A stretch of 64,000 bases of DNA from Nepenthes gracilis (taxonomy: Eukaryota > Streptophyta > Magnoliopsida > Caryophyllales > Nepenthaceae): assembly GCA_033239525.1 (NCBI GenBank), contig BSYO01000004.1:7159410-7223409 (forward strand). Direction: 5' to 3'. Below the pieces are notes generated by a model. The model searched no databases and was not told the origin of the DNA. It saw only the letters and a program-made list of their open reading frames with translations. This document shows positions 23,701 to 36,070 of the stretch, in pieces; the first letter of the stretch is position 1; each line of letters starts with the position of its first letter. The position numbers were made by a program, and so were the translations under genes.

Positions 23701-26700
23701 GGAATCATACGCTCAAAACTATGTTCACTATAATGAAATTCGGTTACACTAAGCCAACTTCTTCATAACAATATGTGTGAAGAATCAGTTACCAATAACT
23801 CTGAGCACACCTTGGTTAAAGACTCAACAAGTTTACAAACGTTAGCAACCAAACAAGAGCATATACTACCAAGAAAAATACAACTAGCTGGTGATATGTT
23901 CTATAACATAATCTAGAACAATGTATCCAAGATTAGTTAATGACAAAATATGAATTGGACCTCAAACGGATGCCTACAGCTTCCCCTTCTTCTTCTTTTT
24001 TTTCTCTCTCTAAGTCAGTGCCCCTTTGTGTTTGAAAAATGTCTCATTCTTACCCAAAGAACAGGTTATTTATAGCACGTAGGGCCACTTGAGTGGTCAT
24101 CATCTGGCTCACCTACAGCTAACCATTGGATTTCTTCCCAACCATAAAGTTAAGTCCCTAGCTTGCAGCTATATCGCAGAATCTCCTTAAAGAGTTTTGC
24201 TCCAGTGAAAACTTGCACAAACATTGCCTAAAACTTTCTATAAGCGATAGATGCAAAATCAAAATGTTCAATGGGTGTGTGATTTTCATGGGTGTGATCC
24301 AAAACCCTATGCATTCTCGAAGGAAATACTCATGGAAACCCAAGTTTTCATTTGTTTTAGTGAGGAATCTAACGGATTTTATATCAATCAGAGTTGAAAG
24401 ATTGGTTTTGCGCCATTTATCTTTTATATGTTGACTACCTTGTAATTTTAAACTGTTGACAAAAAATAAATTCACACTTGTTATTAGATGGGTGTCAGTA
24501 TTTGTTACCAGATATTTTTAGTTTATCTGAAAAGGCTGCTTACTAGGAGGAAGCTAGGCAAGTTCTGGTGAATCAATGGCCGGCATTTTTCAGGTTTATT
24601 TGTTTCTGGTTCTTTCAGCGGATCTTATTTGATACATCTGGCATATAAGGGACTTGGCTTGGAGTTTCAGAGTCTGCAAGACTCTCTTATTTGATCTAGG
24701 TTCATGGTCTCATTTTTACTTTTTTTTTGGGTAAGTACTCGTTTTTATTTCTTGTATTGTGGTCTATTCCCATTTTAAAATATGGGATAAAAAGTAAAAG
24801 AAGAAATGCTGATGTTGTTTGTTTTTACTTCCTGGATTGCGGTCTATTCCCATTTTAGAATATGGGATGAAAAGTAAAAAGAAGAAATGCTGATGTAGGT
24901 TTGCTCTTTCTCATTAACGAAAACAATCAATATGGTGAAGTACCTATTATTTATCGGTTATGTTAACAAACCTCTCCTCTTTTTCCTTGGATCATGTAAA
25001 GAGCGACGAATTGCTTGGCAATATCAAATGAATGTGGATTTTAAGTAACATAGTAGCAGTTCGGGTGGGTGGGAGGCAGATTCAGGGTTCTTTTTGTTAA
25101 GAGTTCTTTTTCCTTGAATTCTTTTGTTTTTTTGGTCAGTGTTTTCTTTGAATTGTTCTCCTCAAGAAAAAAAGTTGTTTTATTGTTTACTTGCTAAAAG
25201 AATTAACCGTTGTTTTTGTTCTAATATCTGAAAGCATGAATAAATCATAGTGCAAACATTTTTTTCCTGTCAGATTCTGTATTCAGAGGCAATTACCGTT
25301 AAGGAAGATGTAATTGATGAAATAGCATTATCTTCTGGGTATGCCAGTTTTATCAACTATGCTACTTATTAGCTTTTTCTTTACCTCTTCATGCTTTAAA
25401 AAATTGGTCATATAGTGACACTCTTCTTCTTGGAAATGTAGTTTAGTGCGTGATGGAAACACATCTCATGTGTACAGTGTAGAATATGCATTTCTTCTTT
25501 CTCATTTCACCAATACTTTGCCTCAGGTACCATCATTTCATGGTTTTCCATGTTCAGCAGATGGCAATATTAAGATGTTCCCTGTGATGTACCCTGTTCT
25601 AGTTCCAGGATTAATTGCTAATCCAAACCACGAGCAGAGGAACCGTGGAGCAGGCATTTATGCTGTTCCAGTCCTGCCATTTACAGGATCAGTTGCTGGA
25701 ATACCATCAAATACTCTTATTCCTCTTACATACAGCATACCCACGTAAGTAGTGCTACTGTTATAACAATACCATGTATTTAAGCAATACGGTTTTTTCA
25801 TTTGTTGTTGTGTATTTTGACTCTTCTTTTGTTATCACTTGATTTCTATTTATATATTTGACTAGTGTCCTTGCGTGGTCTGGCTTTCGTGTCTGTTGAC
25901 TGAATGTCATTGGGTGCTTGTTGTGACCAATGTCTATATCCCTGATGCTTGGGCGCAGAACTCGATGAAATGCCTAAAGATATTAGAACTCTCTTATCTT
26001 AATCTTACTGCTTATACTTGCTTGGGAAGTGAGAATCTGTGGACATAAGATGGTAATTCAATAGTTCAACTTCAACCTGAACTTGTCATGCATTCCATGG
26101 ATGAGAGTTAATATCATCAGATGCTTTTCATGATCTCAACAAATTGGAAAATTTTATAGCTTTGCCTCCTCTGCTTATTTGACCACTTACCTCGTCATGC
26201 ATCTTCATAATTTGTGAGGGTATTTTCTCTCCTTCCTCCCCCCTCTTTCTTTAGATGGTGGGGCAGTTTTCAGTTTTATAACTTTGCTATTTGTTAGGTA
26301 GAATATATTGCAATTTGTGAGACATGGATGTTATCAATGGAGTTGATTTGTTGGTGGTTTTATCCATGTAAATTTGGAGGTGTCAAATGACGGCCTAGAA
26401 TATTTTGAAGGCAACACAATCATAGAATTATTCATGGCTGTATGCTGACAGCAGGAGACCAAGTACTTCAGACGCTGGAGCGGGGGGTGGGGAACAAAAC
26501 CAGTTGGGCCAGCAACAGCAGCAGATTGCCCCTCAAAGACAGATTGTTGTACGCAGATTTCAAATTGCATTTCAGGTTGACTTGTTGCTTATCTTGAAGT
26601 TGGCAGCTGTGATCTTTTTGTTTAATCAAGATGGCTCGAGGCAAAGGCTTGCTCTCCTAGTATTTCTTGCTTCACTTGTCTATCTGTAAGTACGAATGAG

Positions 26701-27868
26701 TCATTTCAGGGAAAGATTCGGCCTTAAAAGTTAATCTTAAATGTATTTTCTATATGATTTCTCACCGTGTTCATTTTAAGGCTTTATCTGTAACTCATTA
26801 AAACTGAACAAAAGAAGAAAAAGAAGGAGAATCATTTGGAAGTCTACCTGGAGTAGTGGAGGAGAAAGAAAAGAGATCTTATTTGAATGTCTTGGGACAA
26901 TCCTCATCCTTCTACCTTCGTGGCCTGCCACATGATTTCCAAGTTTTGAACTCAGCTTATATTCTAGTGTAGGGACTGATGAGTGAATTTGAAATTCTCT
27001 CTTTACTCAATTGGCGCGGTAAGGTACGAGATTCAAAATTTTTAATTTTTATTATGATTAATTAAGTTATGATAAATTAAGTTATGAAATTTGAAAGCTA
27101 TGCGTATGTGTTATGGAAATTCATAATCTTTCTTACGAAATTTTGATCATTGTCTTCATAGCATGATTTAAGGTAAAATGTACATTGATTATACTAAATT
27201 TATATGCACCACTGAGCATTCAGCTCACTTTTACTTTTATTTTTCGCTAACTCCCTCCAAATTAGGCGGCTTGGACACTTGTAGGTAAGGATTATGGCTA
27301 GGAGCTGGTTTGAGGAAATTAGACTAGGAATTGGAAGGAATTGGATGCTGTATTTTGTTTCAGAACAGTAGTCGTAGGACAATTTATTTTCATTTCGGTT
27401 GATTAGTTCTATAACAACTTAATTATTGTGATGTTTCTATGAGTAATGTAGTTGGATTTCGATTTTCTTCTATGGTTGTTTGGTTACTTTGATTTTTGTA
27501 TAAACATATCTCCTCATGCATGTATTGACTCCATGTTGCAGTCGTTATGTAGAGCCACTTTCGGGTATGGTAATTTCGGGTTCTGTATTTTGGTTGATTA
27601 TTGTATTTTTGGGTCGATTGTTATTATCGACTTATAGGTCACGTTCAAGGTCGATTCAAGATTTTAGAACTTGTGACAATTTTATTTCAAGTCTTAAGTT
27701 TTAAAAATGGATCAACCTAATAATATGAGCAATTAAGATAAGATAGATTGATTCGATTAATAGTTCGGGTTAGGTAAGGAGATGTGACAAACACTGTCAT
27801 CCTAAGCACAAATACTTAACCTCCCTTCCAATGAATTTGTTGAAGAAAATGATTAGGAGGAGAAGGAT

Positions 27869-27913
<45 letters not shown>

Positions 27914-30900
27914 TAAATGATAATCTATAAACTAAAAGAAAGATTTATAATGGTAATTGTCAAGTTCTTGGTTCTAAACCATTAAATAATGACATAAAAG
28001 GAAACTCAACTTAAAAGCTAAGACATGATCCCGCAACAAATATCGTAGGGCAAATCCAATAATAAATAACAAAGTCTAAGATCCAAAAGCTACATCCGTA
28101 AGTAGCCTCAAGATAAACCAATATCTGATCAATGAAAATCCAGAAGGAAAGCATTTCATACCCGATAACCAAATATCTAACATTCAAACCAAAATATAAG
28201 TTAAAGGCCCACGACCACCGATACAAACAGGTTCAAAACCGGATTAGCAATTTCTAATCAAAATAATGAAAATACATAAAATGCAACCTAAAAACTATTC
28301 CTCCATGAAAAGCCTTCCATCTAATCCTTCAAGAGTATTTAGGCATGTTAATATGAAAGATTAGCAAAAGACGACAAGAGTTAAACTGAACGCTCAGTAA
28401 AGCATGTAAAATTTATATTTTTGGATGTACATGAACAAATATGAAATGGACAATGATGATGGTAAAATACGAAAATGTCAAAATTTGTAAATACGTTGAT
28501 AATTCTATTCAAAACACAAGAACTAAGGATTAATGAAAACTCTCCAACAAGAATCGAATATAAAAAATTGGACTATGATTATTTTTACATAGTCAAAGGT
28601 TACATATTATATTTATGACCTGTAGGTGTGTCAATTACTTATTATTCTATATGGACAGAGTCAAATGCAACTTTTTTGCTCATAGATGCAAAGTTCAATT
28701 TTTCGGTTTATAAATAAAATCTTAAGACATGTCCGAATATATTTAATTAATTCTCTACAATAGTCTTTATTGAGTCAAAATGAAAAACTTTATATCAAAT
28801 AATAAATATACAAAATTTTCAAATATGAGGATAAAAAAATAATTTTTACAAATTTCAAAATAAAGTATTTTGTTAAAATACTTAAATAAAATAACATGTA
28901 AGGTCAAATAGTTAAGAATCTCAATAATATGAACAATGTTATGACATTAGACACAAACCTTCGAAAACTTGAGGTCCTTTAACAAAATAAACATGCATGC
29001 AAAGAGATGCATGTAAATATGACGAAGAACAAACTGAATAATAAAAAATAATTTTAACAAAAAGGAAGAACATGCTTAACTACACTTGCCGTAAACAAAG
29101 ATTTACCCGATCTAACACGAACTAGTTCTAAAATCCACTTCCTTCACTTCTTTCTCCTCTTTTGTTTCTTCTTTCTTCCTCTTCTCTCCCCTTCCTCCAT
29201 GCAAATGATCCAAAAATAGGCGAGATACTATAAATAGGTAAGTTGGTGTATGAACGCCAATCATACTCGCATTAGGCACATGGTTAAACATATGCACGCA
29301 CAAGCATACCAGGCTCTTGCATGATCACACCAAGCTCTTGCATGAGTGCCGCCCTCGCTACCAAACCAAATGCATGCACGCACAACTGCAACCCATATTG
29401 CTAACCCATGCACAAGCGTGCCTCTCCCACACATGAGCGTGACCCATTTTGCCAGAACAATTGAACCACGCATGAGTGCCGCAAAAGTGTCCATTAGATG
29501 TCAACCCTAAATTCTCCAAAACTTGATTTTGTTTTTTTAAATTTTCATTATATAATTATTTCCAATACATAAAAGTTATGGCATCATAAATGCAAATTAA
29601 GAAGTCGGGTGTTACAACAATAGATCAGAACCTCTTGTTTGTCATAGGAGCTCTGCCATTGCTTCAAATGAGCTAGAGGTTTATAAATATTGCAGTATCT
29701 GTTGCGACTTTTTCTTTATCAAGTTCAGAAAGGGGTATCCATTTTCTTGAGGTTTCTAAAAGATGGCCCATGCATCCCTCTCAAATGGAATGTAACCAAC
29801 TCAGGTTATCAACAAATCTATATAATTTGTGGTTTCACCTAACTTTTTGATCGTAATTACACCTCCTTGCATCGCGCCTATGGTTGGAATTGTGCCTATT
29901 CCCGGAAACTCTAGTAGCTGCTGAAGAATTTGTTTTATTCACTTACAACCATAGCTACTTCAACTCTTCATCTAATGGCAGCTGCCGCATGGATTTGAAG
30001 ATGGATCAATTCAAATATACAGGAAATTGTGAATAAAGTTGCGAAGTAGCCAAGTCCAGCCTTTGGACCACCTCTGTTCATACTGTAGTAGATTCCTAAC
30101 AGACATGCAAGCAATATATACATACATTATTACTTGTATTACTTTCATATCTAAACTGAGAGGGTAAGCCTTGGTGTGACGGTAATAATACTACATTATG
30201 GCATAGATGTCATGGTTACAAACTGCAGAAGAAACCTTATGTTGTGGAGGGTGAACCTGTGTACATTTACCCTACCTAAAGCCCACAATACAGGAAGCCC
30301 TGTATATTGGGCTAATCTTTTTTCAACACAGTCGTACAGGATTTCCTAGTTTTATAAGCCTCCTTGAACTCAATGAGAGAAGTCTTCCTTGACCAGAAAT
30401 CTTATAATACAAGTAAAAAAATCCAAGTGATACCAAACCTAATACCTGCTATGTGTGGAAGAGTAAATCACAAGCTGCTGTCTCATTCCATTGGCAAAAA
30501 AAAAATAAAATTCTGAAGCTCTGAAGCCTTTTCCAAATAGAGAAGAAACCGTAGATACTGAAACTAGTACCTTAGTTTGTATGGAACAGTAAAGCACATG
30601 CCACTGGTCGAGTTCGTTGAAAGAAAATCTGAATCCTTGATACTGAAATGGGCAAGAAGCAACACTAAAGTGAAAACGGCAGCAAACTATCAAAATATGT
30701 CCCCAGCTTCCATCCTAGTACACTATTTACTTGTCCCATATGTTTCTTTTCTTTTATCTTTTTGTTCACCAATTCATATGAGCTCTGAATTTTGTGCTAA
30801 TATGAAACTTCATCAATACCTTGTGAACATAAAACTGAACTGTGTTGAGATGAGATGCTATAGATATCAAACTGGGGCTCTGGCGCCCTTTGTTCGATGG

Positions 30901-32696
30901 GTTTCACAAGCAATGCACAGGGCAGCTGCTCCTCCACGGCCACCAAGGCTTGTTGCTAGAGCTGAGGCGAATGTGCAACCGGAGGATGAGAACGTCGCTG
31001 CTGCTGGTATTTACTCTCCATGCTTTTGATATATATTTAGATTAGATGAAAGCACCCTTATTTATACAGTGAGTCTAAAATTGTGTCTTGAACGCATGGT
31101 ATCATTACAGGGTAATTTTACTATTGTGCCAAGACTTTTGTAGAAATGACCATCTAATAATGCATCCTATATTTCATAGTTGCATCTGGAATGGCAATTA
31201 ACACCATTGATTGATGGCTGTGCTGCAAGGATTGAACATAGATAGTCTTGGGATAGTCTTGCTCCCAAAGCAAGCACGTGTCAATAGAACACCAATTTAG
31301 TTGAAATCCCAGCAGAGTCCAATTCTGGGTCATCTCAAGTGGTGAACTCGCTACTCCTAGTAATTATTATGATTCTGCAACATTGATCATGATCCAGCTC
31401 CAATGATAGAAAGAAATAAGAGCATGTGACTGGTAGGGTTGTATTTTGTGGGCATGGGAACTGAGAATATTTTCCTACTTAAATGTTTTCGGTGTCTACT
31501 CTTCACAATGGAAGCCCTGTTGGTTATGGGGTTTTTGATTAAGATGAAGGCGTCCCATTTTCCTTCAATGATGCAGTGTGTTTGATGGATGCTGGAATCT
31601 CCAAGGAGCGGTACATTTGTTAAGGGAGTGAGTCTCTCTCTCTGTTTGGTCTCTGGTGGAACCTTTGATGACAGTGCTTCTATCTGATATTCTGATGGTT
31701 TATGACTAGTGGGTTTGCTTCAAATTTTTTATTTATATTTTGTTTCCTACACTTCTTTTGGCAGTTAATTTTGAAAGGCTCTTCTTATTTTGGATATTTT
31801 GCATGCTTTAAAATAAAAAATCTTGATCAAAAAGGATGGACTTCTATTCTCAATATGAGGTCTGCCATCAGTTTGCCAGTCTGAGACTGGAAGGATTATT
31901 TGAGCCTGCTGGTGCTGTTTGGATGCCTTCATACTTTCTGTTTGTAGGAATTGCGTCATTATAAGGTTATTAATAGCAATATTCAATAGTAGATGTTAGG
32001 TATATGGTCTAGATTGCTGATATTAGCGGAATTGTGATGATTTAAGCCTGGCCTCTTCATCCCTAAGTAGCTCAAGAGCATGAAACATTCCCCCTTCCAG
32101 TGAGACAAAATCTGTCTTTTTCAGCTGCCAGTGAATCTTGTTTGCGTAGAGCAAGTTTGGATTGCCCGTGTTTGATAGGCTTTGAACATGGCGATAATTC
32201 TGATAACAGAAGTGCTGATAAGGTCATCCCATTGCTGAGGTTTTTATTTCGACTTAACGTTTAGGATTAAAAGTTGGATGGGTAAATGGTAGAAATCACA
32301 TCAAATGATTTAAAGGGATATTTAATCTCTATTATTTATCAATCTAACTTCTAATTCTGACCATAGTGTAAATATAGGAGCCTCTCCATTTGAAGAATCA
32401 TAACAACTCCTCGGAATTACATGCAGTCATTATTTTTAACAGAGGGGTGACATGTTCAAACTTTAACATGAAATTCCAAATGGTTTTTGCTTGACTGTGT
32501 TGCAGAAGGACTTGGAGCTGAAAACGACAATCGGACCCAGGACGATGCCAATGGTGTTGCCGAGAATGATGGTGCTGGAGAAGCAGGAGCCAATGGTGGC
32601 AACGGCTGGTGGAGAATGGTGAAGGAGGTTCAGATGATTGTTTTTGGCTTCATCACTTCCCTGCTCCCTGGCTTCCATAATGTTGACCATGCTTAA
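20705..32696 (+). CDS. HERPUD-like plant transmembrane protein, six exons
   Basis: Exons: 20705-20788 (donor uncertain; 20770 also keeps frame), 25274-25338, 25442-25744, 26455-26685, 30864-31006 and 32506-32696. The joined frame stays open, giving about 338 residues. Residues 29-150 form a conserved N-terminal part (LSSGLVRDG, LPFTGSVAG, NTLIPLTYSIP). A Gln-rich linker leads to RRFQIAFQ, then two hydrophobic segments (about 192-207 and 216-229) around FLFNQDGSRQR. An acidic, Gly/Asn-rich stretch follows, then a C-terminal WWRMVKEVQMIVFGFITSLLPGF. From memory, this layout matches a conserved plant membrane family of unknown function that resembles animal HERPUD proteins of the ER; the FNQDGS hairpin drives that comparison. 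Intron 1 (4.5 kb) holds a ruined copia element and intron 4 (4.2 kb) a solo LTR. The structure is well supported; the role is not. Confidence 0.82.
21040..24490 (-). mobile_element. Degenerate Ty1/copia element in intron 1
   Basis: Two diverged LTR-like direct repeats (about 21040-21900 and 23566-24290) share ordered blocks, e.g. 'gtgtttgaaaaatg' preceded by a pyrimidine-rich tract and followed by 'gagcggccatcacagggctcac' against 'gagtggtcatcatctggctcac'. Between them the minus strand shows copia gag and pre-integrase relics: a decayed zinc knuckle near 22690-22760 and VLKVGNDGSPKVIGKRNVC..MLKGVWHVLDV at 22345-22572. The rest of pol is absent, so it is an internally deleted relic. A TGGTRTCA-type primer-site-like sequence may lie near 23425-23440 on the minus strand. 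Confidence 0.65.
22345..22860 (-). pseudogene. Copia gag / pre-integrase fragment
   Basis: In element order, 22648-22860 gives a gag tail with a broken CCHC knuckle (CHYYCKRGHIK in one frame), and 22345-22572 gives the segment preceding integrase (VGNDGSPKVIGKRNVCLRI, WHVLDV). In intact copia polyproteins these lie about 100 residues apart, as here. Several stops interrupt the reading. Confidence 0.6.
24741..24898. repeat. Tandem duplication, 80-bp period
   Basis: 24741-24817 and 24821-24898 both read 'gtttttaytt..ggtctattcccatttt..atatggga' and end 'agaagaaatgctgatgt', with only a few mismatches. It lies in intron 1 of the HERPUD-like gene. Confidence 0.85.
27876..27911. repeat. (GT)n microsatellite in intron 4
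   Basis: About 18 GT units. Confidence 0.95.
27958..29616 (-). mobile_element. Probable solo LTR in intron 4, chromovirus-like
   Basis: On the minus strand it begins TGTAACACCCGACTTC, an LTR start common in plant Tekay/Del-type gypsy elements, and ends '..aagaacttgaca' at 27958. A purine-rich leader-like stretch (minus strand of 29125-29200) lies inside. The flanks GTAAT and ACAAT match at only three of five positions, so the borders are inferred from termini and composition. No internal domain is present. The GCA/TGC-rich stretch 29260-29480 lies within it. Confidence 0.45.
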
Positions 32697-33617
32697 AAGC
32701 TTAGTATATCCAGCACCGTTGATCATGCCTGTGAAAAAGTGGATATTTTCTCTGTTTTTCTTTTTCGTTCTTTTTTTTTTAAAAAAAAGAAAAACGGTTT
32801 TCCTCCATCTGGGTCCAAGAATTGCAGGAAATGATACATTAAAAGTGGAAATTTTCCTTCCAACTTTCTTTTGCTTCAAAATTTCCCTGTTGAGTAGTGT
32901 TGCATTTGAATTTTTATAAGTATTTGTTGTCTTACTGTTGATTTTTTATTTGGCAATTCCATTTTCTGCCCTTTTCACGAATAATATAAACATTATATTA
33001 TTTTATAACATTATTAGTTATCAGTAGATATATGTACTCACATTTAATATATGGGTTGTATTTAATTAGTTATTGATATGTATAATTGTCATTATATTTT
33101 TATTAAATCATTATTTTTAACGATTGAAATGATACTCAAAACGTATTGTATAGTTTTTAATTTGGTTGCCTGACTTATGGATTGGGGATCCAAGTATTAT
33201 AAGGAGAAAAATTATCAATTTTTCATATTATTTCAGTTTTTTTTTCTTATTTTTCTACTCTACAAATATTCTTTTTATTTTTTTGACAGCCATATGAGAA
33301 AATATTTTCATTAGAAAATTATTTTTATTTTAATTTTTTCAAAATTTCCTTGTCTTTATTTTATAAATTTTGTTCAAAATCAAACGTAAGGGTTAAAGAG
33401 TTATTATACGATACAATTCTTAATATTATCTATCAACCAATTAATATCAGCACATCAGCTGCCCTAACCGGAGTTAAAGTCGCCGGTGATTAGTCTCACC
33501 GGAAAACGATGGAGTGGAGACGGCGGGCGGGATCCTTTCCCGGCTGCCGGCGCATCACTTAATTGTTCGTATTGTAATTGAAGATGGGGAAGTAGGGTTT
33601 TTTTTTTTTTTGGTAAT
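32697..33617. other. Intergenic DNA between the HERPUD-like gene and element 2
   Basis: Likely starts with the 3' UTR of the upstream gene. A short GC-rich patch at about 33460-33560 contains ATG-initiated open stretches but no recognisable domain. A poly-T tract precedes the insertion site of element 2. Confidence 0.5.
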
Positions 33618-33622
33618 TAAAG
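33618..33622. repeat. Left target-site duplication of element 2 (TAAAG)
   Basis: TAAAG directly precedes the TGTTGGG terminus and is repeated at 46612-46616 after the ACA terminus. Confidence 0.92.
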
Positions 33623-34598
33623 TGTTGGGTCGTGTCCCGCCCCTACGAGGATGGCAGGAGGCCTCGAAGCGGTCGCGGCCCATAAGGAGACACGTGAAGC
33701 AGAAGTAAGAATCAACCCAACCCAAGGAATGAAAGGCACAAGCCCACAATGGAGGAAAGCGGCGGAAAGGCGCAGGCGCATTAAATGCGTCGCCGGGAGC
33801 AGTAAAAAAGACGAAAAGGCTAGCTTGATAGGCGTGGGTGGCTTGGCGCAGCGCTAACGCCGTGCCGTTTGCAGGTAGCCAACCAATCCCCGTTCAAAGG
33901 AAAAGCGGGCGTGGTCAACGCTTTCGGCGTGCGCAGCACGGCAAAGCAGGGCAGACCGACGTGGCCGGCGGTCCACGACAATGACCGGCGGCGCGATATG
34001 GCAGCAGGCGTTTTGCCGCCCAAGAGTCCAATGGGGTGAGGCGTATAAAAACCCTCACACCCCACAGAGAAAGGGATCTTCTTCCTCAACCTGGAACTCT
34101 TTCGATCAACCTTGGATCTTACTGAACATTGCTTCAAGCATCCTTGATCAGCTTCCCTCTTCTCTAAAAACACGAAAGTGACGAGTCAAGACAGAGCATT
34201 GCCTCATCTAGCTGACTCGCTCACCATCCCGGCATCCTTTGAGATCACGGAAAAGTTAGCCACCCGTTGCGGTGCACTAAGGAAGTCAGGCCTTCCATCA
34301 CCTGCTCATTGCATTTCTCTACATCACCGCACAAGCACTTCTACGCTTCACAACATTTCTCTGCGCACCCCTTTAGCGTGCGCCATTTTCGTTTATTGCG
34401 GGAATTTGCTGACTTGAGCGTCGGAGCGGCCTCGGAGGGAGAAATCCTGTCGGACCCTTCACCTCTTGTTTGTCGTTTGTGTTGTGCAGGTCCAGGTTAA
34501 CAGGGACGGAGACTGGACCCTTCTTCCGAAGCAGCCGCACGCTAAGGAATCCGAAGGCTCCCTAATCCGTACGACAACCGTGGGCCCGGGACGCAACA
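33623..34598 (+). repeat. Element 2 5' LTR
   Basis: A 976-bp LTR. A TATA-like box GTATAAAAACCC at 34042-34053 should drive the element's transcript. Ends GGGACGCAACA. Confidence 0.94.
34042..34053 (+). promoter_or_regulatory. Element 2 LTR core promoter (TATA)
   Basis: GTATAAAAACCC sits mid-LTR and is conserved in the 3' LTR near 46058-46069. Its position fits the U3/R boundary. Confidence 0.65.
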
Positions 34599-34618
34599 TT
34601 GGCGCTGTCTGTGGGAAA
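34599..34618 (+). other. Primer-binding site of element 2
   Basis: TTGGCGCTGTCTGTGGGAAA follows the 5' LTR directly. It is nearly identical to the site of element 1, with one change inside the tRNA-Asp-like TGGCGCCGT core. Confidence 0.75.
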
Positions 34619-34669
34619 CTGACAATAAGCCAAGTGTCTCTTTCCTATCCAGAGGTGAACCAACAGAAA

Positions 34670-36070
34670 ATGGTGAACACCCGAGCACAAGTCAGTGCTC
34701 CTGCGGTGGAAGTCACCGTCCAAGGCGAAGTTCCCCCCGCGGGGAACCAAACAAACAACCAACCGGAGCCCGATGTCCGCCGCCTGGCTGCGGACATAGA
34801 TTACCTGAAGGAGATCCTCCTCGCCGTATGCGCGAACACCAGGACTGCCTTGCCTGGGGCCGCTCCTCCAGCAGCCCAGGCCTCCACCTCCAAGAGAGAA
34901 AGGCGTCGAGAGGCCGCTCGCAGGAGGCGAGCTAACCGTCTCGACCGCGTGGCAGCCCAGGCCGCACCAAGCGAGGATGGCCAGAACGAGGCGGAAAGCC
35001 ATCCCGCCGACGACGACAGGAAAGACAGCCCCGAAGGGCGGAACCCCCGTAACTCGCGTGGCAATAGGAGGCCACCCGCCGCAGGCTCCAACGGCGAACG
35101 CGCCTCCCAGGCGGAGAGTCGCCACCCTCGACGAGCCCAGACGCACCTCCAGGGTAATACGGAGCTCCGTGACGTCCTCAATGCGCGGAGAGGCTCTACG
35201 GACCCTTCGATGGAGGAGAAAGTCAAGGTGTTGTGGGACACCTTGCATAAGGAGAAACCCACGCCCTCCTCCGCCGACCTCCGTAGATCGCCCTTCGCCA
35301 TGGACTTGCGGACGCAGCCTTTGCCGAGCAAGTTCAAAATGCCGGTCCTGGAGGGATACGACGGAAGCAAGGACCCGATGGACCATCTCAACTGCTTCCG
35401 CACCCACCCTCTCTCTGCAAGGGGCGAGCGAGGCCCTGATGTGCCAGTGCTTCCCCGTCACCCTTAGGGGTGACGCGCTGCTCTGGTTCCACGGCCTCCC
35501 CCCGAACTCCATACGCTCGTTTGATGAGCTTGCTGACAGCTTCTTGAGCCAGTTTGCCTCCAGCAGAAGGGAGGAAAGGCAACCCTGGCACCTGGTCCGC
35601 CTCCGACAAAGGCAAGATGAAAGCCTGAAGCAGTTTCTGGACCGTTTCATCAATGAGGCGAGGCAAATCCCACACCTCTCCGACGAGCTGAAGCTCAACG
35701 CCTTCGTCGCCACTCTGGCGGCGGGGATTTCTTTAAACACCTGTCGCACCAGCGCCCTCAGACCTTCCGAGAGGCTGAGACCATTGCTCGGGCGTACATC
35801 ACGGCCGAAGAGGCCAATGAGACGAAGCGCCCCGAGCGAATGGACCGGCCCCTGGAAGCCCCTAGAGCTTCTGGAGGGAGAAAGAGGGACAATGACGACC
35901 CGGCGCTTCTTGGGAGCGAAAGCAGCAGCCTGCCCCCGGGGCCCAAAAGGGATTACAAAGCAGGACCTCTCGACCCCACCGAACAGCGGCCGCGCAAACA
36001 TCGATGCGAGATCCGGGATGAAAAATTCTTCAAGTGGCCAAAACGCCTAAGGGTCAGCGGCGGCGGCTAG
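34670..36070 (+). pseudogene. Element 2 gag, frameshifted
   Basis: Starts ATG 34670 (MVNTRAQVSAP). An N-terminal acidic and Arg-rich region leads to the capsid segment (FKMPVLEGYDGSKDPMDHLN). Frame changes occur near 35405, where QCFPVTLRGDALLWFHGLPP and the FDELADSFLSQFA block move to a second frame, and near 35730, after which the tail (YITAEEANETKRPE) is in a third frame ending at about 36070. Protein-level continuity across the shifts shows an ancestral gag of roughly 450-470 codons. Gag would form the RNA-packaging particle. A long open minus-strand frame across this region is a GC-rich shadow. Confidence 0.88.

Noticed and set aside
29112..29494. Cys/His/Ala-rich minus-strand frames in intron 4
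   Set aside because: They arise from a tgc/gca-rich repeat inside a probable LTR; no start context or homology.
30577..31029. 150-codon frame around exon 5 of the HERPUD-like gene taken as a separate gene
   Set aside because: Only the part from 30864 to 31006 matches the family and has splice borders; the rest is intron.
33514..33708. ATG frame in the GC-rich patch before element 2
   Set aside because: It runs through a poly-T tract and into the LTR; no domain.
34562..36001. 479-codon open frame on the minus strand across element 2 gag
   Set aside because: It mirrors GC-rich gag codons, has low-complexity composition and no domain, while gag motifs on the plus strand explain the region.
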